Below, piece after piece: positions 55,336 to 64,000 of a DNA stretch of 64,000 bases. Under the pieces are notes generated by a model. That model ran no database searches and had not been told where the DNA came from. It saw only the letters and a list, made by a program, of their open reading frames with translations. The position numbers and the translations under genes were made by a program. Within the stretch, counting starts at the first letter, position 1, and every line of letters starts with the position of its first letter. The stretch covers positions 1,178,001 through 1,242,000 of the forward strand of contig CAVPJW010000004.1 of assembly GCA_963705525.1 (NCBI GenBank). Reading direction: 5' to 3'. This DNA is from CAVPJW01 sp963705525. Its GTDB lineage: Bacteria > Acidobacteriota > Vicinamibacteria > Vicinamibacterales > CAVPJW01.

Positions 55336-57456
55336 ATGCGTGGTTCGGTCCTGCTCCTGACCCTGATCCTTGCAGTCACCACCGGCTCTCCGGGTGGCAC
55401 GAGGGCGGCCGGCGAGGCCAGTGCATCGGCGGCGGCTCGTCAGACCGCTCCCGATCCGCCAGCCGGTGCCGCGACGGAATCCCCGACGGACAGAGACCTT
55501 GCGGCGCCGCCACCAGGCGCGCGCTCGCCGCGGAACGCGAACTACTCCATCGACGTCTCGCTGGATGCGCAGAACCGGATTCTGACAGGTCGCGAGATCA
55601 TCAGCTGGCGCAACATCACGAATGCCACGGCGACTGACCTCCAGTTCCACCTGTACTACAACGCCTGGAAGAACACGCAGTCGACGTGGATGCGCGAGCG
55701 CCTGATCGAAGGCGATCCGACACACCTGGCGAATCGGCCCGCCGAGGATTGGTCCTGGATCGACGTGACGGCCATCCGCCTGTTGAATGGCAGTCAGGCG
55801 CCCTTCACGGATCTCACGGCGCAGAAGCGATTCATCTCGCCCGACGACGGCAATCCCAACGATCAGACCGTCATGTCGGTGCCGCTGCCCGAACCGGTCG
55901 GACCCGGGGCGTCCGTCACGGTCGAAGTCACGTGGACGTCGAAGATTCCCCGTGTGTTCGCCCGCACCGGCGCCATCGGCGACTACTTCTTCATCGTGCA
56001 GTGGTTCCCGAAGCTCGGCGTGTTCCAGGACACGACGGGATGGAACTGTCACCAGTTTCACGCGGGGACCGAGTTCTTTTCCGACTATGGTGTCTATGAC
56101 GTCAGGATGACGGTGCCGACCGGCTGGATCCTCGGCGCGTCAGGTCTCGAGAAGAAGCAGACCAAGAGCGCGGACGGAAAGACCACCACGCATGAGTACG
56201 CCGAGTCGGACATTCATGACTTCGCCTGGACGACCAGTCCCGACTACCTCGTCCGGGAAGCCAGGTTCGAGCATCCCACCCTGCCGCCCGTGAACATGCG
56301 GCTCCTCCTTCAGCCCGAGCACGAAGGCCAGGCCGATCGACACTTCGCGGCCACCCGAGCCGCGCTCCGCTATTACGGGGAGTGGTACGGTGCGTATCCA
56401 TACGGCCACGTGACGATCGTCGATCCCGCGTTTCAGAGCGGCGCCGGCGGGATGGAGTATCCGACGCTCTTCACCGCGGGCACGCGCTGGATCGTGCCGA
56501 AGGATGTGACGCGGCCGGAGGGCGTGACCGTCCACGAGGCCGGCCACCAGTTCTGGTTTGCGATCGTCGGCAACAACGAGTTCGAAGACGCCTGGATGGA
56601 CGAGGGATTCAACACATTCTCAACCGCCCGGACGATCGCGCAAGCCTTCGAACCGAACTATCTCGCGAGGCGGTACTTCGGAGGCTTCATCCCGTGGGTG
56701 TTTCGCGATATCCGGATGACTCGGGAGACCGATGGCAACCTGCTCAGCGGTTACCGCGAGGACGCGAAATCCGACGCGCAGGCCACGCCGTCCTACAGAT
56801 ACTGGCCGAGTACCGGCGGGAGCCTCACCTACAACAAGACCGCGCTCTGGCTCAACACGCTCGAACGCATGATCGGTTGGCGGACGCTTCAGCGCATCAT
56901 GGCGACGCATTTCGACCGATGGAAGTTCAAGCATCCCAAGCCCGCCGATTTCTTCGCCATCGCCAACGAGGTCAGCGGCCAGGATTTGACCTGGTACTTC
57001 GATCAGGTTTACCGGAGCTCCGACGTCTTCGACTACGGAATCCAGCTCCTGAAGAGTGAACCTGCGAGCGTCTCGGGCCTGACCGATCGAAACGGACAGC
57101 ACGAATTTTCGAGCGGGCCGAACAAGCCGGACGCTCGCATGTTCAAGACCGAGCTCGTCGTACGCCGCTACGGAGAGGCCCTGTTCCCCGTCAACGTCGC
57201 CGTGACCTTCGCCGATGGCGACAAGGTGCTCGAGCGCTGGGACGGACGCGACCGCTGGACCAAGTACACCTATGAACGGCCCGTCAGGGCGGTCTCGGCA
57301 CAGGTCGATCCCGATCGGAAGCTGCTGCTCGATATCAACTACACGAATAACAGCTGGACGCTCGAGCCCAAGACAGATGCGGCGACGACAAAGTGGATGC
57401 TCAAGTGGATGGTGTGGCTTCAGGATCTCATGCTGACGGCCGGTTTCTTCGTGTGA
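55336..57456 (+). CDS. secreted M1-family zinc metallopeptidase
   Basis: The 706-residue protein begins with a signal peptide (RGSVLLLTLILAVTTGSPGG) and a low-complexity Ala/Pro linker. The M1 domain has the substrate motif GAGGMEYPTLFTAG, the zinc site HEAGHQFW and the downstream Glu in DAWMDEGFNTF. About 150 C-terminal residues form a beta-rich domain, and the extreme end is hydrophobic. It would cleave peptides from the N-terminus in the periplasm or at the cell surface. A clear ribosome site (GGAAGGAG) precedes the ATG by five bases, and a TAGGAT box lies at 55297. Confidence 0.92.
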   Translation: MRGSVLLLTLILAVTTGSPGGTRAAGEASASAAARQTAPDPPAGAATESPTDRDLAAPPPGARSPRNANYSIDVSLDAQNRILTGREIISWRNITNATATDLQFHLYYNAWKNTQSTWMRERLIEGDPTHLANRPAEDWSWIDVTAIRLLNGSQAPFTDLTAQKRFISPDDGNPNDQTVMSVPLPEPVGPGASVTVEVTWTSKIPRVFARTGAIGDYFFIVQWFPKLGVFQDTTGWNCHQFHAGTEFFSDYGVYDVRMTVPTGWILGASGLEKKQTKSADGKTTTHEYAESDIHDFAWTTSPDYLVREARFEHPTLPPVNMRLLLQPEHEGQADRHFAATRAALRYYGEWYGAYPYGHVTIVDPAFQSGAGGMEYPTLFTAGTRWIVPKDVTRPEGVTVHEAGHQFWFAIVGNNEFEDAWMDEGFNTFSTARTIAQAFEPNYLARRYFGGFIPWVFRDIRMTRETDGNLLSGYREDAKSDAQATPSYRYWPSTGGSLTYNKTALWLNTLERMIGWRTLQRIMATHFDRWKFKHPKPADFFAIANEVSGQDLTWYFDQVYRSSDVFDYGIQLLKSEPASVSGLTDRNGQHEFSSGPNKPDARMFKTELVVRRYGEALFPVNVAVTFADGDKVLERWDGRDRWTKYTYERPVRAVSAQVDPDRKLLLDINYTNNSWTLEPKTDAATTKWMLKWMVWLQDLMLTAGFFV

Positions 57457-57523
57457 GGCCGACACGGTTTCAGGAGAGCGAACCGATGTCATCTGACAGG
57501 ATCGTCCTGATGGAGAGAATCGC

Positions 57524-58540
57524 GTGACAGTGACTGCCGCATTTCGAGACGGGATCCGCCGGACTGCCCACGCACCGATGGTCGTCACGGGCCTCTTCGC
57601 CGTGACGCTGCTCCTGGCGATTCCGCTGGGACTGACGGTTCGCGGCCAGCTCCGGGCCAGTCTGGGCCACAGCATGGCAGCCGAGACCGTCGCAAGCGGC
57701 GTGAACTACGACTGGTGGGAGGAATTCCTCGCGCAGGCGAGCGGCATCGGCACGACCTTCACGCCGAAAGTCATCGGGTTCGCCGCCGTCCTGGAAAATC
57801 TGAGCGACCTCATGGATTTCAGGCGCCCCTCCATCATCGTGGCCGGCATCGCGGGTGTGTACCTCTTCGTGTGGACGTTTCTCATTGGCGGCGTGCTCGA
57901 TCGACTCGCGAGAAACCGCAAGACCCGCTCGAACGGGTTCTTTTCGGCGAGCGGCGTGTTTTTCTTCAGGTTCCTCCGTCTCGCGCTCCTGATGATGATC
58001 GTCTATGGCCTGCTGTTCTCCTACGTCCATACGTGGCTGTTCGGCATGGTGTATCCGCGCCTGATTCGGAATCTCACCATCGAGCGGACCGCGTTCTTGC
58101 TGCGGTTCGGGCTGTACGGCCTCTTCGGCGCACTGCTCATCGCGATCAACCTGATTTTTGACTATGCGAAGATTCGCGCCGTCGTCGAAGATCGGCACAG
58201 CATGCTCGGCGCGGTGGCGGCAGCCATGAGATTCGTCAGGCGGCGGCCGTGGCAGACGGTGAGCCTGTATTCTCTGAATGGCCTCCTCTTCGCCGCCGTG
58301 CTCCTGCTCTACGCAATTGTCGCCCCAGGCGCCGGCACGGTGGGCGTGTCGATGTGGATCGCCTTCCTCATCGGCCAGCTGTACTTGCTCGCGCGGCTGT
58401 GTGTGAAGATCGTGTACTACGCATCGCAGACCGCGTATTTCCAGGGCGAGCTGGCACACGTCGGATACACGGCGGCGCCGCAACCGCTCTGGCCGGAATC
58501 GCCCGCGGCCGAAGCCATCGGCAACGCGGCGAGACGTTAG
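57524..58540 (+). CDS. polytopic membrane protein of unknown function
   Basis: This 338-residue protein starts with GTG and has six or seven hydrophobic helices, such as MVVTGLFAVTLLLAIPLGLT, SIIVAGIAGVYLFVWTFLIG and GVSMWIAFLIGQLYLLARLC. A segment WWEEFLAQASGIGTTFTPKV lies between helices 1 and 2. No catalytic motif is evident. It follows the M1 peptidase by 67 bases and may be cotranscribed. I do not recognise a named family. Confidence 0.75.
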   Translation: MTVTAAFRDGIRRTAHAPMVVTGLFAVTLLLAIPLGLTVRGQLRASLGHSMAAETVASGVNYDWWEEFLAQASGIGTTFTPKVIGFAAVLENLSDLMDFRRPSIIVAGIAGVYLFVWTFLIGGVLDRLARNRKTRSNGFFSASGVFFFRFLRLALLMMIVYGLLFSYVHTWLFGMVYPRLIRNLTIERTAFLLRFGLYGLFGALLIAINLIFDYAKIRAVVEDRHSMLGAVAAAMRFVRRRPWQTVSLYSLNGLLFAAVLLLYAIVAPGAGTVGVSMWIAFLIGQLYLLARLCVKIVYYASQTAYFQGELAHVGYTAAPQPLWPESPAAEAIGNAARR

Positions 58541-58602
58541 GACGCTCGACTCGCCACCCCAGATTCATCATCCGTTGATCGCGGGTTCATCAGTCCGCGC
58601 GC

Positions 58603-58608
58603 TACAAT
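58603..58608 (+). promoter_or_regulatory. candidate -10 box of the DUF5916 gene
   Basis: TACAAT lies seven bases before the TTG at 58616 and nine before the GTG at 58618. This would place transcription start at or next to the start codon. No -35 box is seen at a good distance. Confidence 0.35.
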
Positions 58609-58615
58609 CGACGGA

Positions 58616-60814
58616 TTGTGCTCGCTCGCGCTTTCGGGCCGCTGGGATTCGCGTTCGCCGCAGGTACTCATCAGCTTTGACGCGAACGCGGGCGATCACC
58701 AGGACCAGTCAAGTCGTGGCGCGCCGCCCATCGCTCACGCGACCAGAACCTCCCTCCCCATACATCTCGACGGCACGCTGGACGAACCCGCGTGGCAGGA
58801 TGCGCAACCCATCGGTCCGCTGGTGCAGGCCGAACCGCTCGAAGGCGTACCGGCGAGCGAAGCGACCGAGGTGCGTGTCCTGTATGACGGCGCCGCGCTC
58901 TACTTCGGCATTCTTTGCCGCGACCGCACGCCTTCCGACATCGTCCACAAGCAATTGACGCGTGACGCCGATCTCGATGACGACGATCGGGTGACGATCG
59001 TGCTCGATCCGCTGCTCGATCAGCGAAACGGGTTCTTCTTCGAGGTCAACCCTTCGGGTGCGCGAAGCGACGGTCAGATCTCAAACAACTCGGAGCGGCT
59101 GAGCCGCGAGTGGGACGGCATCTGGAACGCCGCCGCGAGAGTGACCGACGAGGGATGGATCGCCGAGGTCGAGATACCGTTCAAGTCCCTCCGGATACAG
59201 TCGGAACAAAGCATATGGGGGCTGAACGTCGAGCGTCTGATCAAGCGGCGCAACGAGCTGGCGCGATGGTCGGGCCCACGACGCGACGTCTGGATCGGCA
59301 ACCTGACCGAGGCCGGGCGGCTCGACGGGCTGTCTGGCCTGCGCGAGGGCCGGGGGCTCGACATCCGTCCGTACGTCGCGGGGGGCGACGAGAACTCGGA
59401 CGGCCAGTTCGACGTCGGGGTCGATGTGTTCAAGACGCTGACGCCCGGCCTCGACGCGTCGGTGACCGTCAACACGGATTTCGCCGAGACCGAAGTCGAT
59501 GCGCGTCAGGTAAACCTGACCCGGTTTCCGCTGTTCTTCCCCGAGAAGCGGGCGTTCTTTCTGGAAGGCGCCGGCGTCTTCGATGTCGCGGGGCTGACGA
59601 ACAGCCAGGACATCATCCCGTTCTTCAGCCGGCGTATTGGCCTTCTCGAGGTGGAAGAGAACAACGAGGAGTTCGAAATCGAGGTGCCGATCCTCGCCGG
59701 GGCGAAGATCATCGGCCGTCAGTCGGGGTTCAACATCGGATTTCTCAACGTCCAGACGCGCGACATTCCCGGAAACGATCAGACCGGGCAGAACCTGATG
59801 ACCGCGCGCGTGAGCCGCAATTTCCTGAAGCAGTCCTGGATTGGCGCGATCATGACCAACGGCAACCCTGAAGGAACCGGCGGGAACACGCTCGTCGGCG
59901 CGGACTCGCGCCTGGCCACCTCCACCTTCCGCGGAAGCAAGAATCTCAGCCTCGATCTGTTTGCGCTGCGGACCACCCAGCGTGCCGGCAAGGACGACTT
60001 CGCCGCCGGCTTCAGGATCGACTACCCGAACGATCTCTGGGACGTCGCGCTCAGTTTCAAGCACATTGGAGAGAACTTCGCGCCCGCGCTCGGCTTTGCG
60101 CCGCGGACGGGCATTCGCAAGACGAATCTCGGCGTCGAATACCAGCCGCGGCCGCACGGGTTCGGCATCCGTCAGTTCTTCTTCGAGTTCCGGCCCGAGT
60201 ACATCACCAATCTCGAGAACCGGGTCGTTAACTGGCGCATCTTCACCGCGCCGTTCAACGTCGAGACCGAGTCGGCCGAACACCTGGAGTGGAATGTCAT
60301 CCCGGAGTACGAACACCTCGACGAGCCGTTCGAGATCAGCCCCGGGATCATCATTCCTCCGGGGTCCTATCAGTGGACGCGATTCCGGGCCGAGGCGAAC
60401 ACGGCCACCAAGCGTCCTTGGGTGGTCGACTTCGCCCTGTGGTGGGGCGGGTTCTATTCCGGCACCCGGCGCGAGATCGAATTCGGGCTCACGTTCAAAC
60501 CCACGACGCATCTCTATCTGAGGGGTGGACTGGAACGAAATGACGTGTCCCTCGTCGAGGGGGACTTTCACACCCAGATTGTGACCGGCGACGCCAACTA
60601 CAACTTCACGCCCAATGTGTCGTGGGCGAATCTGATTCAGTACGACACGGAATCGCGAATCCTGGGTGTGCAGAGCCGCTTCCGATGGATCCTCAGGCCC
60701 GGCAGCGATCTGTTTCTCGTGGTCAACCGCGGGTGGACGAAAGACCCGGCGGGCACGTACGTTCCAGAGTTCGACAAGGGTTCGGCGAAGCTGCAGTACA
60801 CGATCAGACTCTAG
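58616..60814 (+). CDS. DUF5916 outer-membrane barrel protein with CBM9-like domain
   Basis: The protein of about 732 residues has an N-terminal carbohydrate-binding-9-like domain (LPIHLDGTLDEPAWQDAQPI, VRVLYDGAALYFGILCRDRT). A DUF5916 beta-barrel region follows (NTDFAETEVDARQVNLTRFP, LFFPEKRAFFLEGAGVF) and it ends in aromatic-rich strands and a C-terminal Leu. Members are predicted outer-membrane proteins of unknown role. In this frame the N-terminus lacks a signal peptide. Two bases later, GTG 58618 in another frame encodes the signal-like LARAFGPLGFAFAAGTHQL before a stop, so a one-base indel near 58670 is possible. Confidence 0.85.
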   Translation: MCSLALSGRWDSRSPQVLISFDANAGDHQDQSSRGAPPIAHATRTSLPIHLDGTLDEPAWQDAQPIGPLVQAEPLEGVPASEATEVRVLYDGAALYFGILCRDRTPSDIVHKQLTRDADLDDDDRVTIVLDPLLDQRNGFFFEVNPSGARSDGQISNNSERLSREWDGIWNAAARVTDEGWIAEVEIPFKSLRIQSEQSIWGLNVERLIKRRNELARWSGPRRDVWIGNLTEAGRLDGLSGLREGRGLDIRPYVAGGDENSDGQFDVGVDVFKTLTPGLDASVTVNTDFAETEVDARQVNLTRFPLFFPEKRAFFLEGAGVFDVAGLTNSQDIIPFFSRRIGLLEVEENNEEFEIEVPILAGAKIIGRQSGFNIGFLNVQTRDIPGNDQTGQNLMTARVSRNFLKQSWIGAIMTNGNPEGTGGNTLVGADSRLATSTFRGSKNLSLDLFALRTTQRAGKDDFAAGFRIDYPNDLWDVALSFKHIGENFAPALGFAPRTGIRKTNLGVEYQPRPHGFGIRQFFFEFRPEYITNLENRVVNWRIFTAPFNVETESAEHLEWNVIPEYEHLDEPFEISPGIIIPPGSYQWTRFRAEANTATKRPWVVDFALWWGGFYSGTRREIEFGLTFKPTTHLYLRGGLERNDVSLVEGDFHTQIVTGDANYNFTPNVSWANLIQYDTESRILGVQSRFRWILRPGSDLFLVVNRGWTKDPAGTYVPEFDKGSAKLQYTIRL

Positions 60815-60930
60815 CCGGTTCCAGGCTGCTGGGCTCCAGGGTGCAGGGTTCGCGGAAGGTTCCGAGGTTCCGTGTCCAAGAACCTGGAACGAACCCTGGA
60901 ACTTTGGAACACTGGAACCCTGGAACCGGT
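60815..60930. repeat. GAAC octad tract forming a long inverted repeat between convergent genes
   Basis: The element starts with CCGGTTCCAGG (60815-60825) and ends with the perfect complement CCTGGAACCGG (60919-60929). Between them are GGTTCC-rich and then GAACC-rich halves; the right half shows an eight-base period (TGGAACTT, TGGAACAC, TGGAACCC, TGGAACCG). It fills the gap between the convergent DUF5916 and kinase genes, so a terminator role for both is plausible. Confidence 0.75.
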
Positions 60931-60931
60931 T

Positions 60932-63201
60932 TTAGCTCACGAGTCCGAGCACTCTGTCACCCCTCGCGTTGAGAAACGCCGCCCGCGCGTCGCGATGGCG
61001 GGACTCGACCGTCCGCAGGATCTGCACGAACTCCGGGTTCCCGCGGATCGAATCGAGCCACGGATCGTTCAGGTATGCACCCAGGCAGAAGAATCCTCGT
61101 TCAACCGACGCCTTGAGCCGTCGAATGGCTTCCCCGTACTCGCCGACGCGAGCCATGGACCGCCCGGCGTAGTAGAGCGCCTCGGGATCGATCATGGGCG
61201 TGGCATCGAGCTGTATCAGCGCCTGTTCGAAGTCGGGCCGATTGTCTTCGACGATCGCGCGGACGAGCGAGGAGTACGCGCGAAGCATCGGGGCTTTGAA
61301 GCGCTGCTCTTCGGCCTTGAGGGCGGCGATGGCTTCCTCGCGCCTCCCCATCAGGCTGAGCACCATCCCCTTGACAGGATCCGAACTGTCGACATTTGCC
61401 GCGACAGCGCGCTCGTACTGACCGGCCATCCAGTAGGTATGTCCTGCGCCGGTGAGAATGTGGGGATCGAGCCGGTGCGCCAGCTCGTGCGCCGCGATCG
61501 ACGCATCGAGGAGACCGCAGTAGCGGCAGGCCGGAACAAGCGCCGCAAACACCTCGGGATCCGACGTTCGCGTTTCGGCGCGGCCAAGGAGGCGGATCAT
61601 CGCTTCCTGCGCGTGGCCCGAATCCATTTCGAGCTGCGCAGACAGTTTGTGCGCAATGGACAGGTCGGGATTGAGCTCGAGCGCCCGTTTGAGCGCGGCA
61701 TCGGCGCGGGCGAACGATGCGGCCATGTCCTCGACGCCGTACTTGCCGAGCACTCTGTGTACGCGCCCGATGCGGGCCCACGCTGGGGCGAATCGGGGAT
61801 CGGCGTCCAAGCACTGAAGATACAGATCGCGCGCCGTCAGCCAGCTCGCTGAATCGGCGCTCAGCTGATTCGCGCGCAGGTAGAACTCGTACGCCTTGGC
61901 GCTCGCGGGCACATCGCGGCCGAGCGCCTTCCGCTCGCGCGTCGAGAGCGGCAGCGACAGACTCTCCACAATTCGCCGGCACACATCGTCCTGGAGCTGG
62001 AAGAGATCGCCGAGCGTCACCTGCGAAGTGTTGGTCCAGAGCACCGTGCCGCCCGGCGCCTCGACGAGCTGCGTCGTCACGCGAAGCTGTGTTCCGGCGC
62101 GCAGCAGGTTGCCGACCAGCACGACGTCCACATCCGCCTCGGCGGCGATGGCCTTGAGATCCAGCGACTCTGTCGAGAACTTCGCTGCCGCCATGCTCGA
62201 TCGAACGACGAGCGATTCCAGACCTGACAGAGAAGCCGTAATCGCATCGGGCAGGCTGAAGGCGAGAAAGTCGGTGTCGGGATCCGCGCGGAGGATGCGG
62301 AATGGCAGGACAATCAGCCGCGTCATGCGACGAACCGTGGGACTCTCGCCTGTGTCGCCGAGCAGCAACGCCGACCTGACCTCGCGCGCCATCTCCTCGG
62401 CGCTCGAGTAACGCTGGTCAGGATGCTTGGAGAGGGCGCGGCGGATCACGCGATCGACGGCCACGATGGCCGGCGACCCACTGAGCGCCGGCGGCTGCTC
62501 GTACAGCACCGCGTGGAGAACCTTGATCGCGCTGTCGTGCGAAAAGGGCGAACGGCCCGCGAGCATGGCATACATCAGTCCGCCGACCGCAAAGAGATCG
62601 GTGCGCGCGTCGACCGTCTCGCCCTGCACCTGCTCGGGCGCCATGTATTCGGGCGTACCGACGACCATGCCTGGCATCGTGAGCGCCACTTCCGTCCGAT
62701 CGGTGCGATCGTCGATCGGGCGGGCGAGGCCGAAAGTCCAGAATCTTCGTCCCATGGGGCGTCAGGAAGACGTTCGACGGTTTCAGATCGCGATGGACGA
62801 ATCCGCGGCGATGAAGGGCTTCGAGCGCGCTCAGCACCCCCAGTGCGACCGGCACCGCTTCGGCGAGCGGAACCGTGCCGCGCTTCAGCCGCGCCCCCAG
62901 CGATTCGCCCTCGAGGAGCTCCATCACGATGAACGGCGTGTCGCCTTCTTCGCCGATCTCGTAGATCTGACAGACGTTCGGGATGATTGATGCTGGCCGC
63001 CGCGCGGGCTTCGCGCCAGAACCGCTCGCGGCTCCGTTCATCGTCGAAGCCGCTGCGGATCATCTTGACGGCGACGCGCCGATCGAGACGGCTGTCGAAC
63101 CCGGTGTAGACCACGCCCATGCCGCCCTCACCGAGCGTGCGTTCGAGACGGTAGGCGCCTATGCGTTCGGGGGTGTTCGGGGCCCTCGCGGTATCGTCCA
63201 T
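60932..63201 (-). CDS. Ser/Thr protein kinase with TolB-like and TPR regions, two frameshifts
   Basis: Joined across two one-base insertions this gene gives 755 residues, the length of its relative at 25592. The kinase has GEGGMGVVYTGFDSRLDRRV, HRDLKPSNV, DFGLARP and MAPEQV. A FlgO/TolB-like domain (AAEADVDVVLVGNLLRAGTQ) and TPRs follow. Reading starts at ATG 63201. Base 62979 is extra (the frame resumes with NVCQIYEIGEEG), and one A among 62733-62735 is extra (resuming at the Gly of DFG). Either the consensus is wrong here or the kinase domain is dead. It is divergent from nadE and ends against the inverted repeat at 60815-60930. Confidence 0.85.
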
Positions 63202-63265
63202 GGGACGGCTGATCTCGAATCTTACTATGCCGGCGGACGACCGCCGCGGCCTGAGGACGCTGTTA

Positions 63266-63271
63266 TATAGT
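63266..63271 (+). promoter_or_regulatory. candidate -10 box of nadE
   Basis: TATAGT ends exactly six bases before the nadE ATG at 63278, with only CGAGGG between, so the transcript would be leaderless or nearly so. Confidence 0.4.
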
Positions 63272-63277
63272 CGAGGG

Positions 63278-64000
63278 ATGGCGAATTTGCGAGACGCTCT
63301 GGTCAACTGGCTGCAGGAGCAGGTTGACACCGCCGGGTCGCACGGATTGGTCGTCGGGCTGAGCGGCGGCGTGGATTCGGCGGTGGTCGCTCGCCTGTCG
63401 CAGCTCGCGATGCCCGACCGAACCCTGGGCGTGCTGCTGCCGTGTCACAGCGATGCCCACGATGCTCGGGACGCCAGACTCGTCGCCGAGCGCTTCGACA
63501 TCCCGACGATCACCGTCCCTCTCGAGCCGACGTACGACGTTCTGGTCAAGAGCGCCGACGTGGCTCTCGATACCCTCCACCTTGCGCCTCCGCGGTCACC
63601 TCAAAAGACGGATGACCTTCGTGCGCAGGTGCCGATCGCCAACGTCAAGCCGCGACTGCGGATGACGACTTTGTACTTCGTCGCGAACCGGTTGAACTAT
63701 CTCGTGGCCGGCACTGGCAATCGGAGTGAGCTGGCTATCGGCTACTTCACCAAGTATGGCGACGGCGGGGTCGATCTCCTGCCGCTCGGAAGTCTCGTGA
63801 AGAGCCAGGTGTGGGCTCTGGCCCGCGACCTCGACATTCCGGCGCCGGTCATTACCAAGGCGCCGAGCGCGGGATTGTGGCTCGGACAAACCGATGAAGC
63901 CGAGATGGGATTTACCTACGCCGACCTGGAGAAATATCTGATGGACGGCGCGCGTTCCGTTTCGCGCGACGTCGCCGATCGCATCGAACGGCTCGCGCGC
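63278..64000 (+). CDS. nadE: NAD+ synthase, 3' end cut by window
   Basis: This adenine-nucleotide alpha-hydrolase-fold enzyme amidates deamido-NAD to NAD. The first 241 residues are visible. The P-loop is LVVGLSGGVDSAVVARLSQL, and the catalytic-domain motifs are NVKPRLRMTTLYFVANRLNY, VAGTGNRSELAIGYFTKYGD and LLPLGSLVKSQVWALARDLD. There is no N-terminal glutaminase domain, so this is the short, ammonia-using type unless a glutaminase partner exists. The KAPSAGLWLGQTDEAEMGFT loop is typical of the family. Confidence 0.95.
   Translation, partial: MANLRDALVNWLQEQVDTAGSHGLVVGLSGGVDSAVVARLSQLAMPDRTLGVLLPCHSDAHDARDARLVAERFDIPTITVPLEPTYDVLVKSADVALDTLHLAPPRSPQKTDDLRAQVPIANVKPRLRMTTLYFVANRLNYLVAGTGNRSELAIGYFTKYGDGGVDLLPLGSLVKSQVWALARDLDIPAPVITKAPSAGLWLGQTDEAEMGFTYADLEKYLMDGARSVSRDVADRIERLAR

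Overview
The window is high-GC, gene-dense bacterial chromosome with no gene-free stretch longer than about 280 bases. The gene content points to Acidobacteriota, probably a Vicinamibacteria-type lineage: three large Ser/Thr kinases fused to sensory or TPR modules, a DUF5916 outer-membrane barrel protein, ADP-heptose/LPS genes, and complex I genes in A-to-N order. This placement is an inference from gene families, because no rRNA or tRNA gene was found.

Layout. 1-3263 (minus): signal-peptide TPR protein, LolB-like lipoprotein and ispE (cut by the window edge). 3477-6949 (plus): Trm112-like zinc protein, GT9 heptosyltransferase, O-antigen-ligase-like protein and the RfaE1/HldE kinase, joined by ATGA overlaps. 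7023-8636 (minus): purH. 8743-9120: cspA behind a near-consensus sigma70 promoter and a leader that carries a terminator-like hairpin. 9168-10254 (minus): two conserved proteins of unknown function. 10377-11762: selA. 11768-23932 (minus): a complex I operon nuoABC-gmhA-DEFHJKLMN. It has no nuoG or nuoI, has gmhA inserted between nuoC and nuoD, and carries a one-base frameshift in nuoF. 24209-34138 (mostly plus): GT4 glycosyltransferase, kinase-TPR protein, a PDZ/membrane/GAF/zinc-ribbon/kinase protein, a small coiled-coil protein with the fossil end of an acyl-CoA ligase beside it, an FMN 2-hydroxyacid oxidase and a GT39-like membrane glycosyltransferase. 34269-38534: Lhr-family helicase. 38531-41565 (minus): formate-dehydrogenase-like Mo enzyme and fdhD. 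41642-42142: YajQ. 42133-43635 (minus): NtrC-like response regulator without the GAFTGA loop.

The most notable system is at 43710-52469 (minus): a complete quinohemoprotein amine dehydrogenase (QHNDH) biosynthesis cluster, qhpG-A-D-C-B-F-E in transcription order. QhpC is the small RiPP-like subunit that becomes the cysteine tryptophylquinone (CTQ) subunit. QhpD (radical SAM/SPASM) would form its thioether bridges, QhpG (flavoprotein) would hydroxylate its Trp, QhpE (cytoplasmic subtilase) would remove the leader, QhpF (ABC exporter) would move it to the periplasm, and QhpA (diheme) and QhpB (beta-propeller) would complete the enzyme. A perfect 7-bp inverted repeat lies just upstream of qhpA.

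52532-55240 (minus) holds a DapB-like dehydrogenase, a DinB-family protein and a Gfo/Idh/MocA oxidoreductase. 55336-60814 (plus) holds an M1 metallopeptidase, a multi-pass membrane protein and a DUF5916 protein. A third kinase-TPR gene (60932-63201, minus) has two one-base frameshifts, and nadE (plus) runs off the right edge.

A second pattern cuts across the map. Five gene junctions carry degenerate tandem repeats with a GAAC core and a 7- or 8-base period; two of them fold back as long inverted repeats. One is read through as the C-terminal tail of NuoM, and another supplies the gmhA stop codon.
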